Source of the DNA: Cellvibrio sp.
GTDB lineage: Bacteria; Pseudomonadota; Gammaproteobacteria; Pseudomonadales; Cellvibrionaceae
Reading direction: 5' to 3'
Assembly: GCA_003524365.1 (NCBI GenBank)
Contig: DQHS01000032.1
Span: forward strand, 19,863 to 36,960
DNA length: 17,098 nucleotides
Shown here in pieces: positions 8,487 through 15,493 of this stretch. The position numbers were made by a program, and so were the translations under genes. The notes below the pieces were generated by a model that worked only from the letters and a program-made list of their open reading frames with translations, searched no databases and had not been told where the DNA came from. The first letter of the stretch is position 1; each line of letters opens with the position of its first letter.

Positions 8487-8548
8487 ATAGTAGTGGAAAA
8501 TGTTCCCATTAAATTTGGTCAGGATATTGAAGTCTGAGGAGCAGCAAT

Positions 8549-8719
8549 GCGCACCTACATAACCACTGACAGTTGCACCGACAGAAGATGAAACCCAGTC
8601 GCGTTTAACGCGGACAACTACAAACTGTCAGCGCTGCAGCGATTATCGAAGTGGTACGCACCGGTGTGTACGGAGTTTCGCGTGGTGAGAAGGTGTTGAG
8701 TTTGCAATTTGCAGCTTGA
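8549..8719 (+). pseudogene. ilvH': Decayed second copy of the ilvI/ilvH junction and ilvH
   Basis: Three blocks match the intact locus in order. GCGCACCTA (8549-8557) equals the 3' end of ilvI. 8567-8619 matches ilvH 6850-6902 at 45 of 53 bases and translates as TVAPTEDETQSRLTRTT. 8642-8704 matches ilvH 7179-7241 at 54 of 63 bases and translates as IIEVVRTGVYGVSRGEKVLSL before reading through the lost stop to QFAA and TGA at 8717. The start region and the middle of the gene (about 90 codons) are deleted and the two coding blocks are in different frames, so it cannot work. Substitutions relative to ilvH are largely synonymous, which suggests it was under selection, or diverged in another genome, before decay. 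Nothing else definable is seen in 8487-8548. Confidence 0.9.
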
Positions 8720-8722
8720 TTA

Positions 8723-8760
8723 AAAATGGCCGATACTCACGCGAGTATCGGCCATTTTGT
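8723..8760. terminator. Rho-independent terminator after the ilvH remnant
   Basis: AAAATGGCCGATACTC (8723-8738) pairs perfectly over 16 bp with 8743-8758 around a four-base loop and ends in TTTTGTT; flanking A- and T-runs allow use in both directions. It sits just after the ilvH remnant, as the working terminator does after ilvH, and isolates the following operon from upstream transcription. Confidence 0.88.
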
Positions 8761-8792
8761 TATTGATGATGTAAAAAAGAGCGTTGTATCGA

Positions 8793-9545
8793 ATGCGTGA
8801 ATTTATTTTAAATTGCAACCTGTTTGAAATTGCTGGAGCTGGGCTCGCATTTTTCGGCGGGATTTATTTATTGTTTGGGGCGCTCAGCCTGATGCTTACC
8901 CAGCAATTGCTGCCGCGTTTGCATATCGGTATCAAGCTCGATCCTCGCCCTTTGGGTGATGGGCAGTTGCGGCGTGAGTTATTGTTGTCTGCAGGCTCGA
9001 TTGGGATTTTTGGGATCGGGATGGTTTTTCCTTGGGGGTTGCTGCAGCTTGGTTGGGCAGAGTTGGCGATAAATCCTTCAGTGTTGCAAATCGGGCTGGA
9101 GATTTTTGTTTTAGTGATCTGGAATGAAATCCATTTTTATATCAACCATTGGTTATTGCATACCCGCTGGTTGCGGCGGTTTCATTTGCCGCATCATCGC
9201 TCTGTAGTCACCACGCCTTGGTCTACCTATGCGTTCCATCCGGTAGAGGCGATGATGTTGGGGAATGTGATTTTATTGCCTATGATGGTGCATGATTTTA
9301 GTGTCTATGCGCTTTTTTCCGTGCCGTTATTTAGTTTACTGTTCAATAGCATCGGCCATTCCAATTTTGATTTTAACCCCCGTTCGCCGCGCGTTATCTT
9401 TAACGGTGCGCGTCGCCATCATTTGCATCACGCCTGCTTTAATGGCAACTACGGTTTTATGTTTCCATTTATGGATTGGATTTTTAAAACTGCATTGCCT
9501 GCAGATGCTGCCGATAGACAAATTAATCGCTGGCGAGTGCGTTAG
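8793..9545 (+). CDS. Sterol desaturase / fatty acid hydroxylase superfamily membrane enzyme
   Basis: A 250-residue integral membrane protein with the histidine clusters of the fatty acid hydroxylase superfamily, whose members use a non-haem diiron centre to hydroxylate or desaturate lipids, sterols or carotenoids. Seen are NHWLLH (His119, His123), FHLPHH (His131, 134, 135), the FHP motif (His149), His189 in GHSNFDF, and RRHHLHH (His209-213) followed by GNYGFMFPFMDWIFKT. Hydrophobic segments lie at about 12-36, 64-88, 99-117 and 155-187. ATG 8793 is chosen; a TTG three codons upstream is closer to a weak AAGAG site and cannot be excluded. It opens an operon with spacings of 5, 3, 3 and 11 bases to the next genes. 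No promoter is obvious in the short gap after the terminator. Substrate unknown; an acyl chain is likely from the neighbours. Confidence 0.9.
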   Translation: MREFILNCNLFEIAGAGLAFFGGIYLLFGALSLMLTQQLLPRLHIGIKLDPRPLGDGQLRRELLLSAGSIGIFGIGMVFPWGLLQLGWAELAINPSVLQIGLEIFVLVIWNEIHFYINHWLLHTRWLRRFHLPHHRSVVTTPWSTYAFHPVEAMMLGNVILLPMMVHDFSVYALFSVPLFSLLFNSIGHSNFDFNPRSPRVIFNGARRHHLHHACFNGNYGFMFPFMDWIFKTALPADAADRQINRWRVR

Positions 9546-9550
9546 TTCTT

Positions 9551-10414
9551 ATGCGTAACTGGCGCGATTGGCAGAGCATAGTCTATTTGCTGGTTTTGCC
9601 ATTGTTAGTTCTATGGCAATGGCAGCAGGGATTCAGTTGGCCGCTTTATTTGCTGGAATTATTTTTAACGCTGGGTGTGGGGGTGATTCACCATAATCAT
9701 ACCCATTTGCGTATCTGGGCTTCGCGCCGGTTAAATCGCCTTACCGATTTATGGATTACGCTTTTGCAGGGACATCCCACATTTGTGTTTTATCCCTCAC
9801 ATATTGCCAATCATCATCGCTATCAACACGGCGAACAAGATGCCACACGCACCTACCGTTTTAATACACCCGGTTCGCGCGGTGACACTAATCATCTGCT
9901 GGGATATTTGTTGCATCCGCTGCAGGCAATTGCGGTGTTGTATCCGGAATTTATTGTTTATCTAAATCGTCGTTATAAATTCCAGCGCGCGTATTTCTAT
10001 TATTGTGTATTGCAGTATCTTCTCGTTATGGGTTTGTGGCTGACCTTGGCGATGATTGATTGGGAAAAATGGTTGGTGTTGGTGTTGATTCCGCAATTAC
10101 ATGGTTTGCATTGGCTCCTCGCTACCAACTATTTACAGCATGCGCATGCAGATGGTTCTGGCAATAATTTACAGTTCGCACGCAATTTTTATGGTTTGAT
10201 TAATCCGCTGCTATTTAATATCGGGTTACATACTGCGCATCATCATCACCCGCGTGCCCATTGGTCACAGTTACCGGAATTGCATCAAGGCTATGCAGCA
10301 CAGGTTCACCCTGCGTTACAGGAAAAAAGTTTGCTGCGTTATATGCTGCGTACTTATCTATTTGCGTTGCTGCACCCGCGTTGGTGCAGTCGCTCGCTTC
10401 ACAACAAGGATTAA
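9551..10414 (+). CDS. Membrane fatty acid desaturase family protein
   Basis: A 287-residue membrane enzyme with the three histidine boxes of acyl-lipid desaturases: HHNHTH (His47-His52), HIANHHRYQH (His84, 88, 89, 93) and HTAHHHHPRAHW (His227, 230-233), plus NYLQHAHADG (His197, 199). Hydrophobic segments surround the boxes (about 10-46, 118-137, 148-190, 214-226). Known members introduce double bonds or hydroxyl groups into acyl chains using an iron centre and an electron donor; no such donor gene is visible here. Third-box residues HxxHHH followed by PRAHW resemble the beta-carotene ketolase/alkane hydroxylase-like branch as well, so the exact reaction is open. It starts five bases after the preceding gene with a poor ribosome site, suggesting coupling. 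Confidence 0.9.
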   Translation: MRNWRDWQSIVYLLVLPLLVLWQWQQGFSWPLYLLELFLTLGVGVIHHNHTHLRIWASRRLNRLTDLWITLLQGHPTFVFYPSHIANHHRYQHGEQDATRTYRFNTPGSRGDTNHLLGYLLHPLQAIAVLYPEFIVYLNRRYKFQRAYFYYCVLQYLLVMGLWLTLAMIDWEKWLVLVLIPQLHGLHWLLATNYLQHAHADGSGNNLQFARNFYGLINPLLFNIGLHTAHHHHPRAHWSQLPELHQGYAAQVHPALQEKSLLRYMLRTYLFALLHPRWCSRSLHNKD

Positions 10415-10417
10415 TTT

Positions 10418-12307
10418 ATGCCTACTCGTTTCAATCGTGTTTATATTCAATCTATTGGTTATCACTTGCCAGGTGAGCCGGTCAATAATCAGGAGATGGA
10501 TGATTTTATTGCGCCGCTCAATCGCATATCGTTGCGCATTAAAAATAAAATTCTGGCGGAGAACGGTATTCAAACCCGTCATTACGCGATTGATAAAAAT
10601 GGCGAGACAGTAACGTCGCATACGCAGCTTGCGGCTAATGCCATTCACGATTGTTTGGCGCGCGCTAACGCGAGATTAAGTGATGTGAGTTTGCTCTCAG
10701 TTGGCTCATCGGGTAGCGATGCTTTAATTCCGGGTTTTGCGGCCATGGTGCAAGGTGAATTGGGTGCACCACCGATGGAAACCTTATCGAGTCTTGGTGT
10801 GTGCGCTGCAGGTATTTCCGCATTAGCTTACGCCGCACAATCTGTGGAGCTGGGCGCGCATCAGCAAGCATTGGTTGCAACTGCTGAAATGCCATCGCGT
10901 ATTTTTAAAAAAAGTCGCTTTGCCCCGCGCGGTTACAGCAGCGATTTTGATGCACATTTTTTGCGTTGGATGTTATCCGACGGCGCCGGTGCTCTGCTGC
11001 TTACCGATGCGCCTCTGGCAAAAAATGGTGTGCGGTTAAAAATAAACTGGATCCACCAAAAAAGTTTTGCCGGCGATTATCCGGTATGTATGCAGCTTGG
11101 TTTAACGGAAGATCGCAGTAAATCGTTTCTCGATTTCCCTTCGTCGAGCGAGGCAGAAGCAGCGGGTGCTTTATCCCTGCGGCAGGATATTCGCCTCTTG
11201 CCGCATTTGTTCGATGTGAGCATTCACGAATATGTAAAGCTGGTGCACGATGGTTGGGTGAGCTCGGACGAGATTGACCATTTCCTCTGTCACTACTCAT
11301 CCGCACGGTTTATTCCGGTGGTGGAAGAGTTGTTGGATAAAGCGGGGTTATCAATTCCGCGCGAGCGCTGGTACAGTAATTTAACCACGCGCGGCAATAC
11401 CGGTTCTGCATCAATTTTTATTATGCTCGCAGAATTTCTCGATACGCATCAGGTTAAACCGGGCGAAAAAATATTCTGTTTTATTCCTGAATCAGGCCGT
11501 ATGACAGCGGCTTATATGTTGATCGAAGTAGAAGCGGCTGATGCGCCGTTGATTACTAATCCTGCACCGGTAATTACATCGATAACACCAGAAAAAATTG
11601 CGCAGCCAGATATTGCAGCGCCTCATGATCCACAATCTGCGCCGAAGCATTTACAAAGTCTGTTAACCACACTGGCAGGAACCTGGCACGACTACCGCTC
11701 GCAAGTGTGGCGTAGTCCAGTCATTCATAAGTTGGTCAGCCAACAATTTGCGCTGGAGGATTATCGCAACTGGACCTCCCAATGGGTGCCACAAGTGCGT
11801 GAAGGTAGCAAATGGATGCGTGAAGCAGTTGCATCGCTCACAGGTAGCTATGCTGATCTGGCTGCGCTAATTGAAACCCATGCCGGCGAAGAGCAAAACG
11901 ATTTTAAAATCTTGTACGACGATTATTGCGCGGCAGGTGGAACTGAACCGCTCGATAACTTGCGCCGCAATCCCGGCGGCGAAGCCTTGAATAGTTATTT
12001 GCATTCACTGGCATCGACAAAAAATCCAATTGGGTTGTTGGGTGCAATTTATATTATTGAAGGCACTGGCCAGCGTATTGTTCCTGCACTCTTGCCATTG
12101 TTGCGTAAACAAGTAGATTTACCGGCAAGTGCATTTCGCTTTTTGGAATATCACGGCGCGAATGATGAACATCATCTTGCGCGTTGGTTGGCGGCAGTTG
12201 AACTGGTGTTGGCGATTGATCCTAAAGCCGCAAATGCGATTATCGCCACGGCTAAACGCACGGCACAACTTTATCTCATGCAGTTTGAACATATTCTGGA
12301 GTCGTAG
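10418..12307 (+). CDS. Fusion of KAS III-like condensing enzyme with a heme-oxygenase-like (putative diiron) domain
   Basis: A 629-residue two-domain protein. Residues 1-375 have the thiolase fold of beta-ketoacyl-ACP synthase III with a complete triad: Cys129 in SSLGVCAAGISALAYA, His292 in FLCHYSS and Asn327 in RGNTGSASIF. A Pro/Ala-rich linker (about 375-408) joins it to residues 410-629, a helical domain of the TenA/heme-oxygenase-like 'iron-containing redox enzyme' type. Likely metal ligands are Glu486/His488 in IETHAGEEQND, Glu548 in YIIEGTGQR and the cluster GANDEHHLARW (Asp583, Glu584, His585/586). Known relatives of the second domain, such as UndA, oxidatively cleave or desaturate small acids and acyl chains. 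The fusion implies that the condensation product is handed to the oxidase. AAGGA lies seven bases before ATG. The KAS III half is firm; the diiron assignment is family knowledge plus motif reading. No acyl carrier protein is encoded nearby. Confidence 0.9.
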   Translation: MPTRFNRVYIQSIGYHLPGEPVNNQEMDDFIAPLNRISLRIKNKILAENGIQTRHYAIDKNGETVTSHTQLAANAIHDCLARANARLSDVSLLSVGSSGSDALIPGFAAMVQGELGAPPMETLSSLGVCAAGISALAYAAQSVELGAHQQALVATAEMPSRIFKKSRFAPRGYSSDFDAHFLRWMLSDGAGALLLTDAPLAKNGVRLKINWIHQKSFAGDYPVCMQLGLTEDRSKSFLDFPSSSEAEAAGALSLRQDIRLLPHLFDVSIHEYVKLVHDGWVSSDEIDHFLCHYSSARFIPVVEELLDKAGLSIPRERWYSNLTTRGNTGSASIFIMLAEFLDTHQVKPGEKIFCFIPESGRMTAAYMLIEVEAADAPLITNPAPVITSITPEKIAQPDIAAPHDPQSAPKHLQSLLTTLAGTWHDYRSQVWRSPVIHKLVSQQFALEDYRNWTSQWVPQVREGSKWMREAVASLTGSYADLAALIETHAGEEQNDFKILYDDYCAAGGTEPLDNLRRNPGGEALNSYLHSLASTKNPIGLLGAIYIIEGTGQRIVPALLPLLRKQVDLPASAFRFLEYHGANDEHHLARWLAAVELVLAIDPKAANAIIATAKRTAQLYLMQFEHILES

Positions 12308-12310
12308 CGG

Positions 12311-13255
12311 ATGGACAATTTAGAAAAGATTGAAAAGGAGCCAAAGTTTTTGCAAACTGAATTTGATCCGCGCGATCCCAGCCCTTGGCTCGCGCTGTAT
12401 CTGGATCAAAGTACACCGCTGCCGGATCATGTTAAGAAAGCCTGGCTCGCTGATTCAGAAACGCCCTCGCGCCAGTTTTTATTGCCCTTTATCCGCCCCA
12501 TTGCACGCACACTGATTGTATTAATCCAAGTTGTTAAGGTGGTTGTGCCGCGCAATTGGGCTGCATCCAAACTGCTACATTGGATTCTCGCGACTGGGTT
12601 GAAATACTTTGTGCGTCCCGAGGCCAATTGGTTGGTGCTCCGGCATTTTCATATGGGCGCGCAGATTCTGGAATTTATTGCCGCCAACGCACCGGTTGCA
12701 GTGGAGACCTCTCCGCTCAAGCCGATGAATCTGGATGATTTAAAAGATGAGCTGTTTTTAAAACACGATTTGAATCTATTTAATTTTGTGATTCGTCTGG
12801 GTAAAGCGCTGCGCGATGCCGATAAAAAGCTGGCGCCAGTTGCGCAGCCCAATTTCAGCATGATCAAAGAACCAGAGCTAGCTTTGGATTCTATGCCGCG
12901 CGGAAAGCTGAACGGAATCGATCTGCAAACCGCGATTGAAATGTTTACGCCCACCTACCAATTATTTTTAACTGATAACGATTTTTGGCGCGCATCCAAC
13001 TCGCTGCAGCTGGATGAAACTATAGGTCTGTATGTGGCGACTATTCTAAATTCACCACAACATTTGGTTCTGCTTAACAATAAACATCCACTGGTGCCGA
13101 TGAGCACCTTGCGTGCAGGTTATCGTTTGGTATTGCACGGGTTATCAACCGAAATGTTGCACGCTTTGTTGATGGATTTGAAAAAAGCACAGGCCGAACA
13201 CCATGCACCGGATTACAGCGTCAACCAATCAACCTCTGTTGTAGATGCAAACTAA
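12311..13255 (+). CDS. Unrecognised 314-residue protein of the lipid operon
   Basis: I cannot assign a family. The protein has no signal peptide. An early DPSPWLALYLDQ stretch is followed by a hydrophobic, amphipathic region (about 58-100: FIRPIARTLIVLIQVVKVVV and a following helix) that could dock on a membrane. Next come WLVLRHFHMGAQILEFIA (about 107-124) and LFLKHDLNLFNFVIRLG (about 147-163), whose His/Asp residues may be functional. The C-terminal part is helical, with a YRLVLHGLSTEMLHALL segment. GGAG lies nine bases before the start, and it begins three bases after the fusion gene, so it is almost certainly translated with it. A role in the same lipid pathway, for example as acyl binding or partner protein, is inference from position only. 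Confidence 0.8.
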   Translation: MDNLEKIEKEPKFLQTEFDPRDPSPWLALYLDQSTPLPDHVKKAWLADSETPSRQFLLPFIRPIARTLIVLIQVVKVVVPRNWAASKLLHWILATGLKYFVRPEANWLVLRHFHMGAQILEFIAANAPVAVETSPLKPMNLDDLKDELFLKHDLNLFNFVIRLGKALRDADKKLAPVAQPNFSMIKEPELALDSMPRGKLNGIDLQTAIEMFTPTYQLFLTDNDFWRASNSLQLDETIGLYVATILNSPQHLVLLNNKHPLVPMSTLRAGYRLVLHGLSTEMLHALLMDLKKAQAEHHAPDYSVNQSTSVVDAN

Positions 13256-13266
13256 ACGGGCAGTTA

Positions 13267-13833
13267 ATGAGCGATATTTTTTCGATAATTGATTTCTCTG
13301 CTCCATCGCATGAAGTTGCGCCGCAATTGATTGGCGCACAATTTTTTGTGAATGGCGTGGGTGGAATTATTGTTGAAGTAGAAGCTTACGATCAGGCCGA
13401 ACCTGCATCTCACACATTTTCTGGCCCCAGTGCGCGCAATGCGTCTATGTTTGGTTCGCCCGGTTGCGCTTATGTTTATCGTTCTTACGGCATTCATTGG
13501 TGCCTGAATTTTGTTTGCTCACCCGAAGGCCATGGTGCGGGTATTTTGATTCGCGCGATTCAGCCAACTAAGGGGTTGGATATTATGCGAGCACGTCGCG
13601 GTGTAGATGCCGAGCGGTTACTCTGTTCGGGGCCGGGGCGTGTTGGCCAAGCGTTGGAAATTGTACATGCGTTTAATGGGCGCTCCCTTGCGAAAAATCC
13701 TTTCAGGTTATTGCCTGCCATTGCGCCGGTTGATGTTGTACGCGGGCCACGAATTGGTATATCCAAAGCCATGGATTTGCCATGGCGTTTTGGTTTGGCG
13801 GGCTCGCCTTTTTTAAGTAAACCTTTTCGTTAA
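13267..13833 (+). CDS. mpg: 3-methyladenine DNA glycosylase (Mpg/AAG family)
   Basis: This monofunctional glycosylase removes alkylated purines such as 3-methyladenine, starting base excision repair. The 188-residue length fits bacterial members. Family residues are clear: catalytic Glu39 in VEVEAYDQ, His49 and the RNASMF loop in ASHTFSGPSARNASMF, the AYVYRSYGIHWCLN core with Tyr74 in the place of the base-flipping wedge of human AAG and Asn81 in the binding pocket, then ILIRAIQP and SGPGRVGQAL. It lies 11 bases after the unknown operon gene with a weak ribosome site and is probably co-transcribed, although the function is unrelated to lipids. A decayed copy exists at 15372-15489, and a decayed piece of ilvY follows it, so mpg and ilvY were once convergent neighbours on both sides of the later insertion. 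Confidence 0.95.
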   Translation: MSDIFSIIDFSAPSHEVAPQLIGAQFFVNGVGGIIVEVEAYDQAEPASHTFSGPSARNASMFGSPGCAYVYRSYGIHWCLNFVCSPEGHGAGILIRAIQPTKGLDIMRARRGVDAERLLCSGPGRVGQALEIVHAFNGRSLAKNPFRLLPAIAPVDVVRGPRIGISKAMDLPWRFGLAGSPFLSKPFR

Positions 13834-13887
13834 TGTGTTTTGCGGTTTAGGTTCAACTGAATTCAAGCCGTGCCCCAGATGGTTTAT

Positions 13888-13910
13888 AAATCCAATTCCT
13901 GGATTTTTAC
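13888..13910 (+). terminator. Weak candidate terminator after mpg
   Basis: AAATCCA (13888-13894) pairs with TGGATTT (13900-13906) around a five-base loop and runs into TTT. An outer inverted repeat TTCAACTG (13852-13859) with CAGTTGAA (13910-13917) surrounds it. The stem is short and AT-rich, so termination is uncertain. Confidence 0.35.
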
Positions 13911-13917
13911 AGTTGAA

Positions 13918-14168
13918 TCTGACAAATATCTATTGCAGAAAAGCAACTGAAGCCTAGTGAGTTGGTTGCAACATCGTAATCGAAAGGATTTTTGTGGTGT
14001 GATGATGTAATCGCTACTGGCCAATCTTTTTTGCAATTGCGTGCTGGACAGCTCACTCTGTTGTTTTATCGCATAGGAAAGTGCTGCTAAATTTCTGTAC
14101 AAGCTGGCGATGGCTACCATGAGCCCAAGCGTTGTGTGGCTACCGGCGAGCGCCATTCGCCAGCTGTC
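13918..14168. other. Gene-free stretch between mpg and the ilvY remnant
   Basis: No gene is supported here. A minus-strand open frame crosses it from the ilvY remnant, but it has no family signature and its only recognisable part is that remnant. At the intact ilvY end of the repeat structure, the mpg remnant and ilvY are only four bases apart, so these roughly 300 bases were either added on this side or lost on the other. Confidence 0.4.
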
Positions 14169-14221
14169 CCAAAACGCATTCAACATCGCTTCATTGCTTT
14201 TTCTTCCGCATAAATGGGCTT
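14169..14221 (-). pseudogene. ilvY': Decayed C-terminal fragment of ilvY
   Basis: 14169-14181 (CCAAAACGCATTC) is identical to ilvY 15521-15533, the codons for NAFW near the C-terminus. 14185-14195 (ATCGCTTCATT) is identical to ilvY 15699-15709, the codons for NEA, and is followed by weaker matches through KP-IYAE. In intact ilvY the 8-base direct repeat CACAATCG occurs at 15533-15540 and 15695-15702, exactly 162 bases (54 codons) apart. The remnant has the two flanks joined at that place, so it is explained by deletion between the repeats. Small further indels break the frame. Homology beyond 14225 or before 14160 is not convincing. Confidence 0.8.
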
Positions 14222-14271
14222 GCACCTCAGGCCTCCTGCAGCTGTTTATTGCGGCTCGGTGTGGTTGCTGC

Positions 14272-14324
14272 TTGCATTTCGCCGCACTAAATTATTTTTA
14301 TTAAAGCGCTTTATTTTATAAAGC
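14272..14324 (+). promoter_or_regulatory. Candidate promoter and operator of the membrane protein-regulator unit
   Basis: TTGCAT (14272-14277) and TATTTT (14294-14299), 16 bases apart, make a possible promoter. Directly downstream lies the perfect palindrome TAAAGCGCTTTA (14302-14313), whose right half GCTTTAT (14308-14314) also pairs with ATAAAGC (14318-14324). Three alternating copies of an AAAGC half-site over a predicted start of transcription look like the target of a dimeric winged-helix repressor, the obvious candidate being the regulator encoded at 15037. The pairing is seen; the binding is inferred. Confidence 0.4.
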
Positions 14325-14422
14325 TAATGCTGTACATTGTTCTCATTGTCACGTATGGGGTGTTCGGTTCGTGCGTTGAATTGAATGCGTGTTGGCAAGG
14401 AATTGATCATGTGGAGAAGGGT

Positions 14423-15037
14423 ATGTCTGATTTGTCGCGCTTGAAAGCGGATATAGATTTCGTGAAAACGTTAGCGGTAGAAGGTGGTCGGGTGCCATTA
14501 AATGGCGGATTTCCGTTGTTTTTAGCGGGATTGGTTTTTGGTGCTGCGGCCTTATTGCATTACGCTTCAGTTATCTCAATCTCCCCGTTTGCCGGGCTAT
14601 CGTCATTCGCAATATGGGGTAGTGCCATGTTGTTATACGCCTTGTGGGGAGTTGGGTGGGGTCTAAAAAATCGTGCTGCACTAAAAGTGCAAGGAAATAA
14701 AAATCGTGTTGTGGGAACGGTTTGGGGAGGGATTGGTTTTTCAATTTTTCTCTTCAGTGTGACCTTGGCGATCCTTAGTTATCGGTTACCAAATTCACAT
14801 TTGGAAGTGTTTATGATGCCGATGGTTCTGGTGCTTTATGGACTAGGCTGGATTATCACTGCAGAAGTCTCCGCGCAGCGCTGGATGACGTTGGTTGGTA
14901 TTGGATGTTTTGTAGTTGTACCGTTGATTGCCTGGATGTCACTGCGCCCTGAACAACTACTTGTTTATGCCTTGGCTTTGATTTGCTCGGCATTGATACC
15001 GGGGTGGCTACTAATGGCTAGAGAGAAAGTGGCGTAA
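14423..15037 (+). CDS. Six-helix integral membrane protein of unknown function
   Basis: A 204-residue protein with a cytoplasmic-looking N-terminal helix (MSDLSRLKADIDFVKTLAVE) and about six hydrophobic helices (near 27-46, 54-75, 93-113, 124-142, 150-168 and 176-197). The ATG at 14423 is chosen because GGAG (14413-14416) lies six bases before it; an upstream frame extension adds 32 residues without a ribosome site. I do not recognise a family or catalytic motif. Its stop overlaps the start of the next gene by one base (TAATG), so it is translationally coupled to a small winged-helix regulator. Such pairs often form a self-regulated unit in which the membrane protein is the target or the sensor, but no direct evidence is present. 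It lies inside the segment bracketed by ilvY and mpg remnants. Confidence 0.82.
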   Translation: MSDLSRLKADIDFVKTLAVEGGRVPLNGGFPLFLAGLVFGAAALLHYASVISISPFAGLSSFAIWGSAMLLYALWGVGWGLKNRAALKVQGNKNRVVGTVWGGIGFSIFLFSVTLAILSYRLPNSHLEVFMMPMVLVLYGLGWIITAEVSAQRWMTLVGIGCFVVVPLIAWMSLRPEQLLVYALALICSALIPGWLLMAREKVA

Positions 15038-15360
15038 TGAGCGATCTTTTTTCACTAGACTCGGTTGACGATGTTATTCATGGCCGCTTGCGGCTTGGTG
15101 TTATGGCGTATCTGCTTAATCTGGGCGATACCGATTTCGCGCAGCTAAAAGCTAAAACGGCCGCCACCGATGGCAATCTGTCTGTTCAGCTGCGCAAACT
15201 GGAGGAGGCTAAGTATGTCGAAATCACCAAGAGTTTTGTTGGTAAAAAAACAGTAACTGGTGTGAGGCTAACCGAACAAGGTAGGCAGGCGTTTATCCGT
15301 TATCTGGAGAATATGCAGCGCCTGATCAATGAGGCATCTGTTATCCGTGATGAAGGCTAG
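15037..15360 (+). CDS. Small winged-helix (HTH_34, MarR/ArsR-like) transcriptional regulator
   Basis: A 107-residue single-domain DNA-binding protein. The pattern DDVIHGRLRLGVMAYLLN, then DFAQLKAKTAATDGNLSVQL (recognition helix around 43-55), RKLEEAKYVEITKSFVGKK (wing) and LTEQGRQAFIRYL is characteristic of the HTH_34 winged-helix family. No sensor domain is attached. It is coupled by a one-base overlap to the membrane protein gene and probably controls that two-gene unit through the repeat at 14302-14324; this is inference. The gene ends 11 bases before the mpg remnant. Confidence 0.92.
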   Translation: MSDLFSLDSVDDVIHGRLRLGVMAYLLNLGDTDFAQLKAKTAATDGNLSVQLRKLEEAKYVEITKSFVGKKTVTGVRLTEQGRQAFIRYLENMQRLINEASVIRDEG

Positions 15361-15371
15361 GTAGTTTGGCA

Positions 15372-15489
15372 ATGAACGATATTTTCACTCATTGGTTTCT
15401 GTGCTCCACCACAAGACGCTGCCCCCAATTAGTTGGCGCAGCGTCTTGGTTTGGCGGGCTCACCTTCTTTAAGTAAGCCATTTCGTTAA
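15372..15489 (+). pseudogene. mpg': Decayed copy of mpg, both ends kept and the middle deleted
   Basis: 15372-15440 matches the first 72 bases of mpg (13267-13338) with a three-base gap, and 15441-15490 matches its last 49 bases plus one flanking base (13785-13834) at 45 of 50 bases, including the shared TTAAT at the stop. About 446 internal bases are missing, which removes every catalytic residue. A 34-codon frame remains open from the ATG but leaves the mpg frame, so no function is expected. It ends four bases from the stop of ilvY. Confidence 0.9.
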
Positions 15490-15493
15490 TCGA

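Noticed and set aside
13884..14225. Minus-strand open frame of 113 codons after mpg
   Set aside because: Its only recognisable part is the in-frame deleted ilvY fragment; the rest has no protein family character.
15037..15053. The first 17 bases of the winged-helix regulator nearly equal the start of mpg (16 of 17), considered as another mpg remnant
   Set aside because: The match stops at once and the regulator has its own complete family sequence, so it is probably chance similarity in MSD-type starts.
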